Positions 34,144-43,922 of a DNA stretch of 64,000 nt are shown piece by piece. The stretch spans positions 2,232,001-2,296,000 of the forward strand of contig NZ_CP084561.1 in NCBI RefSeq assembly GCF_021789315.1. Reading direction: 5' to 3'. The stretch comes from Arthrobacter sp. FW305-BF8. GTDB taxonomy: Bacteria > Actinomycetota > Actinomycetes > Actinomycetales > Micrococcaceae. Every line of letters starts with the position of its first letter. Positions within the stretch are counted from its first letter, which is position 1. The position numbers were made by a program, and so were the translations under genes. The notes beneath the pieces are model-generated. The model was not told the origin of the DNA. It made no database searches and saw nothing but the letters and a program-made list of their open reading frames with translations.

Positions 34144-36984
34144 ATGGCGGCCATGACGGCGGGCTCCACCCAGGGCGAGATGGCGGAGGACTTCCCGCTG
34201 GCGGGCCGGGCCGCGGCGTTCGAGCAGTTGCTGGAAATCCTCCGCACCGTCCGCAAGGGCAAGGTGGGCACCGTGGTCCTCTCCGGACCGTCCGGGTCCG
34301 GCAAAACCGCGCTCCTGGAACTCTTCCTTGACCACTGCCGGACGGCCGCCCGCGGCGTCCGCGTCCTGTCCGCCATGGGGGACGACTGGGAGGCGCAGTT
34401 CGCCCTGGCCGGCTACTCCCAGCTCATGCGGACCCTGCCGCTCCGGACGGCAAAGGATTACGACGGCGGCCCGGCCCTGGCGCCGGCGCCCGTCGCCTCC
34501 CTGACCCCCGACCAGGTGGTCAATTACGCCTCCACGCTCAGCACCCATCTCGAAGGCCTGCAGACGCACGGCAGCGTGGTGGTCGCCGTCGACGACGTCC
34601 ACAAGCTCGATGAGGAGAGCCTGCGTGTCCTCACCTTCGTCATGCGCAGGCTGCACGACAAGCGGGTCCTGTTCCTGCTGACCCTGAACCCTGGTGACGC
34701 GTCCCGCGTCCCCGCCGGTGTCCTAGACTTCCTCACCGGCCACCAAGTGGTCCGTATTCCGCTGGAACCGCTCTCGCCGCAGCAGGTCCAGGACGTGGCG
34801 CGGAGCCTGTTCGGCTTGGACCTCAGCGCGACGGCGGCCCACGGCCTGGTGACGCACACCGGCGGGATTGCCCAGTCCATCGTGGAGCTGCTCCGTGAGC
34901 TGCCCCCGGAGACCTGGCAGTCGTGGTTCCCGTCCCTGCCGCCCACTTCCCGGGTGCGCGCCAGGGTCCGCAGTGTCTTGGCGGCCGCGTCCCCTGCCCT
35001 GGTGGCCGCCGCGGAAGCCGCAGCGGTGCTCGGCCCCGGCGCGGGCCTGGCTGAGGTGGCCAGGGTGGGCGGCCTGGAATCCGTCATGCCGGCGCTCGAT
35101 GAGGGGCACCGCGCCGGGCTGCTGGGACTGTCCGTGGACCAGTCCCGCTCCGCCGTCGCCTTCCTGGAACCCGGCACCGCGGAAGCCGTCTACGAACAGA
35201 TCGTCCCCAGCCGGCGCATTGCCCTGCACCGGAAGTCTTCCGAGGTTGTCCAGTCCGAGGGTGAACGGCTGGGCCACCGCGTTGCGGCCACCCCGGCCGC
35301 GGACGAAACCCTGGCCGCCGAACTGGAGGAGTTCGCCCGGCGGCAGGCCACGGTGGGCGCATGGCAGGATGCCTCCACCGCGTTGTTCTCCGCCTCGCGG
35401 CTCTCCCCTGACATCCGCGCCCGGAACCTCCGGCTCCTGAAAGCTGTCGACGCCCTGGTCGGCTCCGGCAATGTGGCCCAGGCGCAGGCCTGGGCAGGGG
35501 CGGTGGATGCCCTGCCGCCGTCGCCCCTTCGCTCCTCGGTGCTGGGGTATCTGTCCACGGTGTCCGGACAGAATGACAGCGCCGAAAGCCAACTGGAGAT
35601 GGCCTGGCGGACCAGCAATCCGCAGCACGAACCCGCCGCGGCAGCGCAGGTGGCCCAGCGTTTCGTGCTCCACGGGGTGGCCTCCTGGGATGGTCCGATG
35701 ATCACCGGCTGGGCCGAACGCGCCATGGCCCTAACGGAGCCTGGAACTCCGGCGCACATCGAGTCGGAGGCCATTTACGGCCTGGGCCTGTACGCCCAGG
35801 GCCGGATAGCGGACGCCGAGGCCTCCTACCATCGGGCCTCTGCCCAGGCGGCCGAGAATGCCCAGAAGCAGCGGGTGCAAATGGGCGCCGGCTGGCTGGC
35901 CCTGCGCCTGGACAACGCCGAATCCGCGCTGGTCAATTTCGAGTCGGCCGCCCCCACCGAGTACCGAGGGGGATCGCTGCGGATCTCCCTGTGGGCCGAG
36001 GCCTGGCTCGCCCGCACTCACCTTGTGCTGGGCAACTGGGATGCGGCCGCCGCCACCATCTCCCGGGCCAGCGTCCGGCTGGAAACCTCGCGGATGCCGC
36101 TGATCCGCCCGCTGCTGTACTGGACGGCCGCCGAGCTGTGGTCCATGCGGGGCGACTGGGACCGGGCACGCTACTACGTCTCACAGGCCGCAGTGCAGCC
36201 GGGAACGTACCGGGCCATGCAGGTCCCGGCCAGCCTGGCACGTGCCCGTTTCCACGAGGCGCGGGCGGATTACGAAAGTGCCCTGGCTGCCCTGCAGCCG
36301 CTGGCGGAGCTGGACCCCTGGACCGATCAACGGGTGTCCTTCTGGCCTTGGCAGGACACCTACGTCAACGCGCTGGTCATGACCGACAAGCTCGATGCTG
36401 CAGAGGCGTTCCTTACCGCCTTCGAAGGAGTGCACCGCGAGCGGGAAGTCCCTTCGGACCTGGCCCGCATGGCATGGGCGCGGGGTCGGCTGCTGGCCGC
36501 GCAGGGGGACCCGGACACGGCCAGGGAACACTTCGAGGCGGCGCTGGGACACCTCCGCGGGCTCAACCGCCCTTATCTGCGCGCAAGGATCAGTTTTGCG
36601 TTCGGGCAAAGCATGCGCCGGGCCGGGAAGCGCCGCCTGGCGTCATCCGTGCTGCGCGCGGCCCGCGACCTTTACGACTCGCTCGGCGCGGCCACCTACG
36701 TTGAACGGTGCGACCGCGAGCTGAAGGCAACAGGCCTGGATGTGGGGAACCTGCCTGACCCGGCGGATCCGGTGCTCTCCTCCGTGGGCAGCCACCATCA
36801 ACAGCTCACCGCGCAGGAACAGGCGGTAGCCGAGCTGGTGGCTGCGGGCGCCACCAACAAGGAGGCGGCACGGGCCCTGTTCCTGGCCGAAAAGACGGTG
36901 CAGTACCACCTGACGCGGCTGTACCGGAAGATGGGTATCCGGTCACGCAGCGAACTCGCGGCGGCATTCCGGGCCAAGGACTGA
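34144..36984 (+). CDS. LAL-type LuxR regulator with AAA ATPase domain, probable activator of ben genes
   Basis: 946 residues. The N-terminus has an ATPase with Walker A SGPSGSGKTALLE and Walker B SVVVAVDDVHKLDEES. A long helical TPR-like middle (residues 420-850) follows, and a LuxR helix-turn-helix closes the protein (LTAQEQAVAELVAAGATNKE, then LFLAEKTVQYHLTRLYRKMG). Such large ATP-dependent activators bind an inducer or partner and switch on neighbouring operons. Its place straight after benD suggests control of benzoate use. It converges with catC, leaving only 5 bases between stops. ATG 34153 is an alternative start. Confidence 0.87.
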   Translation: MAAMTAGSTQGEMAEDFPLAGRAAAFEQLLEILRTVRKGKVGTVVLSGPSGSGKTALLELFLDHCRTAARGVRVLSAMGDDWEAQFALAGYSQLMRTLPLRTAKDYDGGPALAPAPVASLTPDQVVNYASTLSTHLEGLQTHGSVVVAVDDVHKLDEESLRVLTFVMRRLHDKRVLFLLTLNPGDASRVPAGVLDFLTGHQVVRIPLEPLSPQQVQDVARSLFGLDLSATAAHGLVTHTGGIAQSIVELLRELPPETWQSWFPSLPPTSRVRARVRSVLAAASPALVAAAEAAAVLGPGAGLAEVARVGGLESVMPALDEGHRAGLLGLSVDQSRSAVAFLEPGTAEAVYEQIVPSRRIALHRKSSEVVQSEGERLGHRVAATPAADETLAAELEEFARRQATVGAWQDASTALFSASRLSPDIRARNLRLLKAVDALVGSGNVAQAQAWAGAVDALPPSPLRSSVLGYLSTVSGQNDSAESQLEMAWRTSNPQHEPAAAAQVAQRFVLHGVASWDGPMITGWAERAMALTEPGTPAHIESEAIYGLGLYAQGRIADAEASYHRASAQAAENAQKQRVQMGAGWLALRLDNAESALVNFESAAPTEYRGGSLRISLWAEAWLARTHLVLGNWDAAAATISRASVRLETSRMPLIRPLLYWTAAELWSMRGDWDRARYYVSQAAVQPGTYRAMQVPASLARARFHEARADYESALAALQPLAELDPWTDQRVSFWPWQDTYVNALVMTDKLDAAEAFLTAFEGVHREREVPSDLARMAWARGRLLAAQGDPDTAREHFEAALGHLRGLNRPYLRARISFAFGQSMRRAGKRRLASSVLRAARDLYDSLGAATYVERCDRELKATGLDVGNLPDPADPVLSSVGSHHQQLTAQEQAVAELVAAGATNKEAARALFLAEKTVQYHLTRLYRKMGIRSRSELAAAFRAKD

Positions 36985-36989
36985 CCCGG

Positions 36990-37268
36990 CTACTTCACGT
37001 CCGAGGGGTGCTTGGCCAGCGGGACCACGGTGAGGTCCATGTACGGGAACAGGGGAAGGCCCTGCAGGATGCCGTGCAGTTCGTCGTTCGATTCGACGTC
37101 GAAGATGGAGTAGTTGGCGTATTCGCCCACCACACGCCAGATCTCGGGCCATTTGCCGGAGCGCTGCAGTTCCTGGGAGTAGGCCTTCTCCTTTGCCTTG
37201 ATTCCGGCGGCTTCTTCGGCGGGCATGCCGGCGGGCAGGTTGACGTCCATATGGACCAGGTACTTCAT
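36990..37268 (-). CDS. catC: Muconolactone delta-isomerase
   Basis: 92 residues, exactly the family size. It has MKYLVHMDVNLPAGMPAEEA, KAKEKAYSQELQRSGKW, and SIFDVESNDELHGILQGLPL. It moves the double bond of muconolactone to give 3-oxoadipate enol-lactone, in a decameric ring of ferredoxin-like folds. It is the last gene of catR-catB-catC. catD and the later beta-ketoadipate steps are not in this window. Confidence 0.95.
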   Translation of the reverse strand: MKYLVHMDVNLPAGMPAEEAAGIKAKEKAYSQELQRSGKWPEIWRVVGEYANYSIFDVESNDELHGILQGLPLFPYMDLTVVPLAKHPSDVK

Positions 37269-37302
37269 GGTGACCTCTCGGTGGAATTGGAAGGGATGGG
37301 TG

Positions 37303-38403
37303 TCAGTCGGTGCGGTAGTGGGCGAGCTTGTCGTCGTCCACGTCGGTGCCGGCGCCGGGACACGCGGGAACGTGGATCCGCCCGCCGGTGATGGCTAGCG
37401 GCTGGGCCAGCAGGTCATCGGTCATATCGAGGTAGTTGGAAAGTTCCGCCGCACGCTTGGCGGTGTGGGCGAAGGCTGCGCCGAACACCACGGAGGCCAC
37501 GGTGCCTACCTGGGTGTCGATCTGGTTGCCGATGTAAACGTCGATGCCCATGCCCTCGGCCATGCCAACGATCTTGGCGGCTTCGGTGAAGCCGGACCGG
37601 GCGGTCTTGACGGACAGCAGGTTGGCCCCGCCAGTGAGGATTTCGCGGGCCGCCTCGCCGAGGTTGGCGGCCGATTCGTCCGCGGCAATGGGGATGGGGG
37701 AGTTGGTGACCAGGCGCCGGCGGCCCAAGACCTCGCGGGCGTCGTCCGGTTCCTCAAGGAACTGCAGGCCGAGGTCGGCGGTGCGGCGCAGCACCTCGGC
37801 GGCCTCGTTGGCGGTCCACCCGCGGTTGGCGTCCATGTACAGCTCGGCGTCCTCGTCCAGGCCTTCCCGCAGCACCCTTGCGGCCTCGATGTCCAGGTTC
37901 AGCGGACGGCGTCCGGTCTTCAGCTTGAAGGTGTTGATGCCGTAGGTTTCCCGGAACTCCAGGGCCAGGGCCAGGAGTTCCCTGGCGGGTTTAAAGCCGA
38001 GCATGTGGGAGACGCGCAGCGAGTCGGTGTAGCCGCCCAGCAGCTTGGTCACGGGCTGCCCCAGGGTCTTGCCGATGACGTCCCACACGGCGATGTCCAC
38101 TGCGCCCTTGGCGGTCTGGTTGTGGATGGTCCGCGCCATCACGGCCTGGATCTTTTCCCGGTCAAAGACATCAAGGCCCACCAGCTGCGGGGCGAAAACG
38201 TCCTGCACCACCGCGACGATGGACTTCTGCGTCTCACCGTAGGTGTAAGGGCGGGGCGGGGTGTCTGCGGTTCCCACCACGCCGTCGTCGGTGTGGACGC
38301 GGACCAGGACGTGGTCGGCCTCGTGCACGGAGCCGGAGGCGAAATGGAGCGGGTGGCGGTACGGGATCGAGTAGGGGATCGCCTCGATGGCTGCGATCTT
38401 CAT
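37303..38403 (-). CDS. catB: Muconate cycloisomerase
   Basis: 366 residues of the enolase superfamily. The N-terminal capping domain begins MKIAAIEAIPYSIPYRHPL. The barrel has the Lys base motif TFKLKTGRRPLNLD, then metal ligands YMDANRGW, FLEEPDD and AADESA. It converts cis,cis-muconate to muconolactone with Mn2+. Its start overlaps the catR stop by four bases, so expression follows the regulator. Chloromuconate-type activity cannot be excluded, but the context is benzoate. Confidence 0.93.
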   Translation of the reverse strand: MKIAAIEAIPYSIPYRHPLHFASGSVHEADHVLVRVHTDDGVVGTADTPPRPYTYGETQKSIVAVVQDVFAPQLVGLDVFDREKIQAVMARTIHNQTAKGAVDIAVWDVIGKTLGQPVTKLLGGYTDSLRVSHMLGFKPARELLALALEFRETYGINTFKLKTGRRPLNLDIEAARVLREGLDEDAELYMDANRGWTANEAAEVLRRTADLGLQFLEEPDDAREVLGRRRLVTNSPIPIAADESAANLGEAAREILTGGANLLSVKTARSGFTEAAKIVGMAEGMGIDVYIGNQIDTQVGTVASVVFGAAFAHTAKRAAELSNYLDMTDDLLAQPLAITGGRIHVPACPGAGTDVDDDKLAHYRTD

Positions 38404-39320
38404 GAGGGGAGGTGCCTTTCATCAGCGGGAGCGGGGGTGGCGGCATCAGCGGTTGCCGTGGCCACGATGTCCAGGAAGTTTTGCAGGAGCGCGGAACGGT
38501 GGCCGCGCAGCCAGGCGACGGCGAGTTCCACCGGGGGAACATTGTCGATCTCCCGGTAGGCGACGCCTTCGAGCTGGAAGGCGCGCACGCTGGACGGCAT
38601 GACGGCGATGCCGCCGCCCGCGGCCACGAACGCCAGCATGGTGGAGGTCTCGCCCACCACCTGCGTGATCCGCGGCTGGAAGCCTGCCTGGCGGCAGAGG
38701 TCCGAGGTGATGCGGTTCAGCACCGACTCCGGCGCGTAGGCGATGAAGTCCTGGTCCTGCAGTTCGTGCATGGCCACGGGCCGGTCCACCGCCAGGGCAC
38801 TGAAGGAGGGAAGCGCGACGACGAGTGGCTCCTGGGTGACCACGCGGTAGTCGATTTCCTCGGAGGCAACGGGGGGACGCAGCAGTGCCGCGTCCAGGGT
38901 CCCGTTCCGCAGCCCCGCTTCCATGGACGGCGTCAGCATCTCTCCGTTCAGCGCCAGCGACAGGCCGGGAAGGACCTGCTTGGTGAGCCGCGCGATCCGG
39001 GGCATGACACCGTAGGTTGCCGAGCCGGAGAACCCCACCCGGAGGACGCCGGTGGCGCCCTTGCCCACCTGGTAGACATCCGCGCGGAGCGTCTCGACGT
39101 CGTTGACGATCTGGCGGCCGCGGTCCAGCAGGAGCTGGCCCGCCGCCGTCAGGTCCACCCGGCGGGTGGTGCGGTTGAGGAGCTGGACGCCCAGCTGGTC
39201 TTCGAGTTGGCGGATCTGCTGGGACAGCGGCGGCTGCGCCATGTGCAGGCGCTTCGCCGCCCTGCCGAAATGCCGCTCCTCCGCGACCGCGATGAAGTAG
39301 TTCAGCTGGCGGATTTCCAT
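38400..39320 (-). CDS. catR: LysR-family regulator of the cat genes
   Basis: 306 residues from ATG 39320 (GGAAAGGTGG upstream). The LysR helix-turn-helix is MEIRQLNYFIAVAEERHFGR, then AAKRLHMAQPPLSQQIRQLE. The sensor domain has the CatR/BenM-like VLRVGFSGSATYGVMPRI. It should respond to cis,cis-muconate or benzoate and activate cat genes. Unusually it is transcribed in the same direction as catB and overlaps it, where the well-studied catR diverges from catB. Autogenous control is therefore likely. Confidence 0.85.
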   Translation of the reverse strand: MEIRQLNYFIAVAEERHFGRAAKRLHMAQPPLSQQIRQLEDQLGVQLLNRTTRRVDLTAAGQLLLDRGRQIVNDVETLRADVYQVGKGATGVLRVGFSGSATYGVMPRIARLTKQVLPGLSLALNGEMLTPSMEAGLRNGTLDAALLRPPVASEEIDYRVVTQEPLVVALPSFSALAVDRPVAMHELQDQDFIAYAPESVLNRITSDLCRQAGFQPRITQVVGETSTMLAFVAAGGGIAVMPSSVRAFQLEGVAYREIDNVPPVELAVAWLRGHRSALLQNFLDIVATATADAATPAPADERHLPS

Positions 39321-39395
39321 CCGATGCCACCTTTCCAACGGGCCGGGGGAGGCGCGGCGCGGCCTCATTTATTCATAGAGTAACCATAAAAGGCC

Positions 39396-40769
39396 TTACT
39401 TAGATACTTTTTCGACGTAATCTAGCGGTGCTTCAATGACGGGCAGTGCTTCCTCCAGCCTGTGCTGCCGCGGTACCAGGATGGTGACGGCGCCGCCGAG
39501 CAGGGCCACCGCGCCGTAAATGTAGAAGGCTGTTGCCCCGCCGATCCCCGCGGCTGCCAGCCAGCCACCGATGATCGGACCCAGGACCCCGCCCAGCCGG
39601 CCCACGCTGGCGCACCAGGCGACGCCGGCGGCACGGGCATTGGTGGTGAAGTAGTTGGACTGGAAACCGTAGACCAGCACCTGCGTGCCCAGGGTTCCCA
39701 CCCCTGCGGTGGCGATGAACGTGAAGAGCAGCGGCAGCGGGAAGCTGAAGGTCATCAGCCCCAGGGAGATGGTGGCGAGGGCAAACGTGGCAGCGATGAC
39801 CCGCTGCGGTCCGTTCCGGTCTGCCATCCGGGAGGCCACCAGGCCGCCCACCACGGCGCCCAGGTTCAGGGCCAGCGGGAAGAACAGGGCGTAGGTCCGG
39901 CCGTAGCCGTAGCCCTCCATGATCTTGGGCAGCCAGGTGTTGAGCCCGTAGGTCAGGAGGAGGCCGCAGAAGGACATCAGGCCCAGCAGGATGGATGCCA
40001 CGGCGAACTGGCGGGAGAAGACGGCGGCGAACCCGGACTTCCGCGGGGCGGCGCCGGCCTTCCGGATCACCTGCTCTTCGGCGAGCGGCACCCCGGTGCG
40101 CCATGCTGCGGCGAGGGCTTCCTCTTCCCGGCCCCGGGCAAGCAGCCAGCGCGGGGATTCCGGAAGCTTCCGCCAGGCAATGGGCAGGATGACCAGGAGG
40201 GGCAGGGATCCAATGATGAAGAGGCCGCGCCAGCCGATGCTGTCCAGGAAGGCGATGCCCAGGACGGATGCCAGCACGCCGCCCGCGGGGACCCCGGAGT
40301 ACACGATTGCGTTGTAGAACTGCCGCCGTCCCGCGGGTGCGAACTCGGCCATGGTGGCGCCGGCGCTGGCGATGACGACGCCCAGGCCCAGCCCAGTGGC
40401 AAACCGGAGGGCACCGAAGGCGGTGACATCCGTGGCCAGGGCGGTGGCGAACATGCCCAGGGAGAACCAGGCGATGCCTGCGAGCATCAGCCTGCGGCGG
40501 CCGAAGAAGTCACCGATCGCTCCGCATGCCAGCGACCCCACCAGCACGCCAATGAGGGCCCAGGACCCCAGGAGCCCGGCGGTGGCCGCATCGAAGTGCC
40601 CGATTTGGCCCGCGTCTGCGAGCAGCCCCGGAAGGACCGTGCCGTAGACCACCAGGTCGTAGCCATCAAACAGGAGGGCGGCGCAGATGACGAAAGCCAC
40701 CCAGTTGGCTGTCCGGGTCTCCCTTCCCGGGTTTCCGGTGATCGTGGATTGGGGGTGCGGCAGCGTCAT
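39396..40769 (-). CDS. Aromatic acid:H+ symporter, AAHS family (BenK/PcaK-like)
   Basis: 457 residues, 12 predicted membrane helices. AAHS marks are FDGYDLVVYGTVLPGLLAD in the first helix and GAIGDFFGRRRLMLAG in loop 2-3, with a similar ASRMADRNGPQRV in loop 8-9. It is encoded upstream of catR on the same strand, 75 bases away, so it may begin the transporter-catRBC transcript. The likely cargo is benzoate or another aromatic acid from this pathway. Confidence 0.88.
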   Translation of the reverse strand: MTLPHPQSTITGNPGRETRTANWVAFVICAALLFDGYDLVVYGTVLPGLLADAGQIGHFDAATAGLLGSWALIGVLVGSLACGAIGDFFGRRRLMLAGIAWFSLGMFATALATDVTAFGALRFATGLGLGVVIASAGATMAEFAPAGRRQFYNAIVYSGVPAGGVLASVLGIAFLDSIGWRGLFIIGSLPLLVILPIAWRKLPESPRWLLARGREEEALAAAWRTGVPLAEEQVIRKAGAAPRKSGFAAVFSRQFAVASILLGLMSFCGLLLTYGLNTWLPKIMEGYGYGRTYALFFPLALNLGAVVGGLVASRMADRNGPQRVIAATFALATISLGLMTFSFPLPLLFTFIATAGVGTLGTQVLVYGFQSNYFTTNARAAGVAWCASVGRLGGVLGPIIGGWLAAAGIGGATAFYIYGAVALLGGAVTILVPRQHRLEEALPVIEAPLDYVEKVSK

Positions 40770-41098
40770 GGCGCAGGTCCTTTCAGGGGGCGGGTGGAGA
40801 GGCGCCGCGGCATTCGGATGGATCCGCGCCGGGGCCTCGGCAACCCAGCCTGACAGGTAATGTGACGCACGGCATATGAGGGAAATGCCCGGTTTCGCGC
40901 CGGGGGTGCATTGTGCCGTTTCCGCGTATCAAAGGGGCGGTTTTTGCGATGGATCCAGCGGGAACAGGCCAAATGCGCCCGGCAGCAGGGTCATCCCGGC
41001 GTCGGTGGGAGGGTGGGTCTTAGTCCATAGGCTGCCGGTATGAACCCGACGTGCCGTAACCGTGGCCGGGAGCAGGGCGCCGCGGTTAGGCTGGCGGA
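40770..41098. other. Divergent intergenic region
   Basis: 329 bases between the divergent starts of the AAHS transporter and the MDMPI gene. It presumably holds both promoters. No clear inverted repeat or gene is seen. Confidence 0.4.
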
Positions 41099-41797
41099 AT
41101 GATCAATCCAGCACGGCTGCACTCAGACCTGTCCCGCCTGGGCCGGGAGACTGATATGTTCCTGGCCACGGTGTCCTCTTTGTCCGATGAAGAGTTGGCT
41201 GCTCCTTCGCTGTGTGAAGGGTGGACCCGCGCCCACGTCGTCGCGCACGTCGCATGCAGCGGACGTGCCCTGATAGGGCTGATTGACTGGGCCACGTCCG
41301 GGAAGGAACGCCGGCTGTACGCATCCGCTGAAGCGCGCACGGAGGCCATCGCCGCCCTTGCTGCCCTGCCGCGGGACGAGCTCCTGGCTGAGGTGCGGGA
41401 CTCAGCCGCCGCTTTCGCCGGTGAAGCCGAGCGGTTGACCGGGGAACTTGCGGCGCAGAAAGTAAGGGCAGGTGGCCGGGACCTGCCGGCCACGTCCATT
41501 GTGGCGCTGAGAATTGCCGAGGTGGTGGTGCACCACCATGACCTTGAGACCGCCTGGACCATCGAGGAGGCCGACCCCGATTCGCTGTTGAACGCCATCG
41601 AGGCCGTGGTACGTGCACTGCGTGCCAAGGGGGCGCCGGGGATGACGCTGGTGACCGAGGAACGCGACCAGTGGATTATCGGCAACGGCGCGCTGCACAT
41701 CGAGTCCGATCGTGAGGGCCTGCTTCAGTGGCTGGCGCGTGGCGATGCAGCGCATATCGAGGCGGACGGCCCCGTGCCAGCACTGCCTAGCTGGTGA
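41099..41797 (+). CDS. Maleylpyruvate isomerase family mycothiol-dependent protein
   Basis: 232 residues. The N-terminal DinB-like MDMPI domain has LPSLCEGWTRAHVVAHVACS-type sequence (seen as APSLCEGWTRAHVVAHVA) with the first metal His, and VVVHHHDLETAW with the further His ligands. A C-terminal domain of about 70 residues follows. Such proteins use mycothiol in isomerisation or transfer reactions. The adjacent ben/cat cluster does not need maleylpyruvate isomerase, so the true substrate is open. It is a monocistronic gene. Confidence 0.85.
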   Translation: MINPARLHSDLSRLGRETDMFLATVSSLSDEELAAPSLCEGWTRAHVVAHVACSGRALIGLIDWATSGKERRLYASAEARTEAIAALAALPRDELLAEVRDSAAAFAGEAERLTGELAAQKVRAGGRDLPATSIVALRIAEVVVHHHDLETAWTIEEADPDSLLNAIEAVVRALRAKGAPGMTLVTEERDQWIIGNGALHIESDREGLLQWLARGDAAHIEADGPVPALPSW

Positions 41798-42107
41798 GCC
41801 GGCCGGCTCGAAGATTGCAGCGTCCCATCCTGAGCGGGCCGGACTGACTTTTCGCCGTTGGTGCGGGGATGTTTTCCGGTCCCACTTTGTCTCCAGCAGT
41901 GAGCCTAGGAAAGACAGGTGCACCAGGCCGGGACCGTCGCTCTCATAGAAATGTGGGGTGACCCTGTCAACCTGGGTGGGTTTGGCAGGTTTGGCTGGAA
42001 GAAGACCCAACCGCACCCAAGCGAAGAGCGGCCGCTGTCGTCAGGCGTAGTTGCCGGGCCTTGCCCGGGCAGAGGGGACAGCAGTCTTAGCTGTTTCCAG
42101 CCCAACA
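41798..42107. other. Non-coding start of a decayed segment
   Basis: About 310 bases with no frame that has both a start site and protein-like content. It leads into a run of broken membrane-protein genes (42.1-43.0 kb). Confidence 0.4.
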
Positions 42108-42319
42108 TCGCGCCGGTGCCCGTGCGGGTTATCCTCTGTGTAGTCCTCGCCATGGTGGGGGTGGTGCTCGCCATCCAGGCGTTCGCAAGGTGGTCAGGTC
42201 AGGAACAGGCCATGCGCCACAATCGCGAGCTTCCCCATTCGTGGTTGCTGATCACGATGACGATTGTCGTGGCTTCAGCAGCCGCCGTTTTCTCCGTCCT
42301 CATCCTTCTGGCGGGCTGA
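42108..42319 (+). pseudogene. DUF202 (YidH-like) membrane protein, C-terminal remnant
   Basis: The frame reads PVRVILCVVLAMVGVVLAIQ, then ELPHSWLLITMTIVVASAA and VLILLAG before the stop at 42319. These are the last two membrane helices of a DUF202 protein, with the usual basic loop between them. The N-terminal ERT/LAW motif part is missing. It is followed directly by a second DUF202 gene, the usual pair order. Confidence 0.5.
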
Positions 42320-42322
42320 TCT

Positions 42323-42678
42323 GTGGCGCATACGCTCCGGGATCCAGGCTTGCAACCGGATCGTACTCTGCTCGCGTGGCGACGAACCATCCTCGCCCTC
42401 ATCATTACGGATTTCCTCGTCTGGAGGACTTGGCTGCTTTCATCTGCAGGGGACGGCGCAGAGAGAACTCACAGGGCTTCGGTGTGGCGGTAGGTATGGC
42501 CGCAGTGGCCACGGTCGTCCTGACTGCCTGCATCCTTCGCCGCCCTCTGCAATTTAGAAACACGCCGCATCAAGCCCCGTCGGCCGCACTACTGAAGACC
42601 GCCGCCGGCGCCGTGCTCGCCCTGACCTCTGCCGTCATTGCATCCATAGCACTGCCCGGCCTTCCCGGCGGAGGATGA
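42323..42678 (+). pseudogene. Second DUF202 membrane protein, frameshifted
   Basis: From GTG 42323 the frame reads RDPGLQPDRTLLAWRRTILA, the DUF202 signature, then meets a stop near 42492. The remaining protein continues in another frame as FGVAVGMAAVATVVLTACIL, then ALLKTAAGAVLALTSAVIAS, ending at 42678. A single frameshift between about 42440 and 42480 explains this. The gene is probably dead, unless the shift is a sequencing error. Confidence 0.6.
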
Positions 42679-42741
42679 CTTCGGCTGCTACCGGCAACAA
42701 CGGATCCATCACCATCCACGGGAGGAAAGCCGGGACGGGCA

Positions 42742-42960
42742 CTAGTCACTCCCCTCTTGGGCAGCAGCCAACGCGGTTAACTTGAGCTTGGTGGCCCAGT
42801 GCGCGCCGATCCAAGCGCCCAAGAGGCTTCCTGCCAGCAGGTTAAGCACGATGTACCAGTGTGGACACCGATGATCGCGCCGGCCAGGAAGACCAGCAGG
42901 AGGGACTGCTGTCGTGCCTGCCCTGGCGTCAACAGCATGGCAGTCCGATTCATACGGAAA
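42742..42960 (-). pseudogene. TauE/SafE-type permease C-terminal remnant, frameshifted
   Basis: Two minus-strand frames together give QSLLLVFLAGAIIGVH, then WYIVLNLLAGSLLGAWIGAH, then WATKLK and a short tail ending at 42742. This resembles the last helices of sulfite-exporter-type (TSUP) permeases. A frameshift near 42860 and the absence of the N-terminal half mark it as a remnant. Confidence 0.45.
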
Positions 42961-43922
42961 AATTGTCAGCAGCAGCATACGGATTCCGTTGGGCCCTCGT
43001 GGCTGCTGACGCAGTGAGTAACCTTCCCGCCGGGACGCTGTCGTTCCTCCGGAGGTACGAAGCAGCTTTGCTGTTGTTGCTTCCATGTGCGGGTCAGCCG
43101 GTAGGAGTCGATGCCGTTCCGATGAAATCCCCGTCAATAGCGCCGGCCAGTTACAAAATGCGGCCAGAAATAAACGTCTTACATGGGTCATCCAAACCTG
43201 TCACAGTCAGATGGGCCTGAGCAAAGCTCATTCCATCTATTTCTCAGGGCGTCCAACGTTCTCTCCTTGGCAGGGTGGGCACGCGTATGAATCAGGCCGC
43301 GGGCGGCACTTGGCGGTTGCTCTGCTGTGAGGCGTGGGCCGGGGACTAGGATGACGTCGAGTGCTTCGACGTCGATGAGTTTGCGGGTTCCGTTTCTTCC
43401 CTCGATGATCCAGAACATGCTCATGATGGAATTGCTGAACTGACCCGACCGTGGCGGATGAGCCGTCCATGCTGCCGAGCTTCAATCTGGGTACCTGGTG
43501 AAAGCTCCGTGCATGACCGGATGATCCGGTCCCTGGCTGCCGTCATGATCAGGTCCTCCTGCTCCGGTTTCCCGCTTCGAGCCTAGGCGCGAGAGGTTGC
43601 GTCGGCGTTTCCGTGTAGTGATGCTGCGGTTTAATGCTTGTTTTAGCGTTAGTGCCCTCTCTCTTGGTAGGTAAAAGAAGACAAAAGAAAGCCCCAGGCA
43701 GAGCCAACGTCAGCTCGACAGGACGACGACGGTTACTGCGGTCGTCGTCGTTTTCGCGGCGCGGACTTAACACCGCGGCAATCATTGGGATATTCAGGGG
43801 AAACTGTCCGGGCGGAGCATGAGGAGTGCCCCTTCGAAGTCCTCAGGGAATATCGGTGAGGGCACTGCCCGGTCGTCGCCGGCAGTCCTGCGGCTGCCTT
43901 TCCTGCCTCAAGGGGTGCACTT
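42961..43922. other. Intergenic stretch, no confident gene
   Basis: A minus-strand frame of 78 codons (43424-43188, start MSMFWIIEGRNGTRKLIDVE) looks protein-like but has no ribosome site and overlaps another open frame. From about 43690 a GTCGTCGTCG/CGACGACGAC inverted repeat (43700-43752) lies upstream of the next gene. Nothing else can be supported. Confidence 0.35.

Noticed and set aside
41671..41690. Reverse-orientation TTATCGGCAACG resembling the dif-like left arm
   Set aside because: It lies inside the intact MDMPI coding sequence and has no matching second arm.
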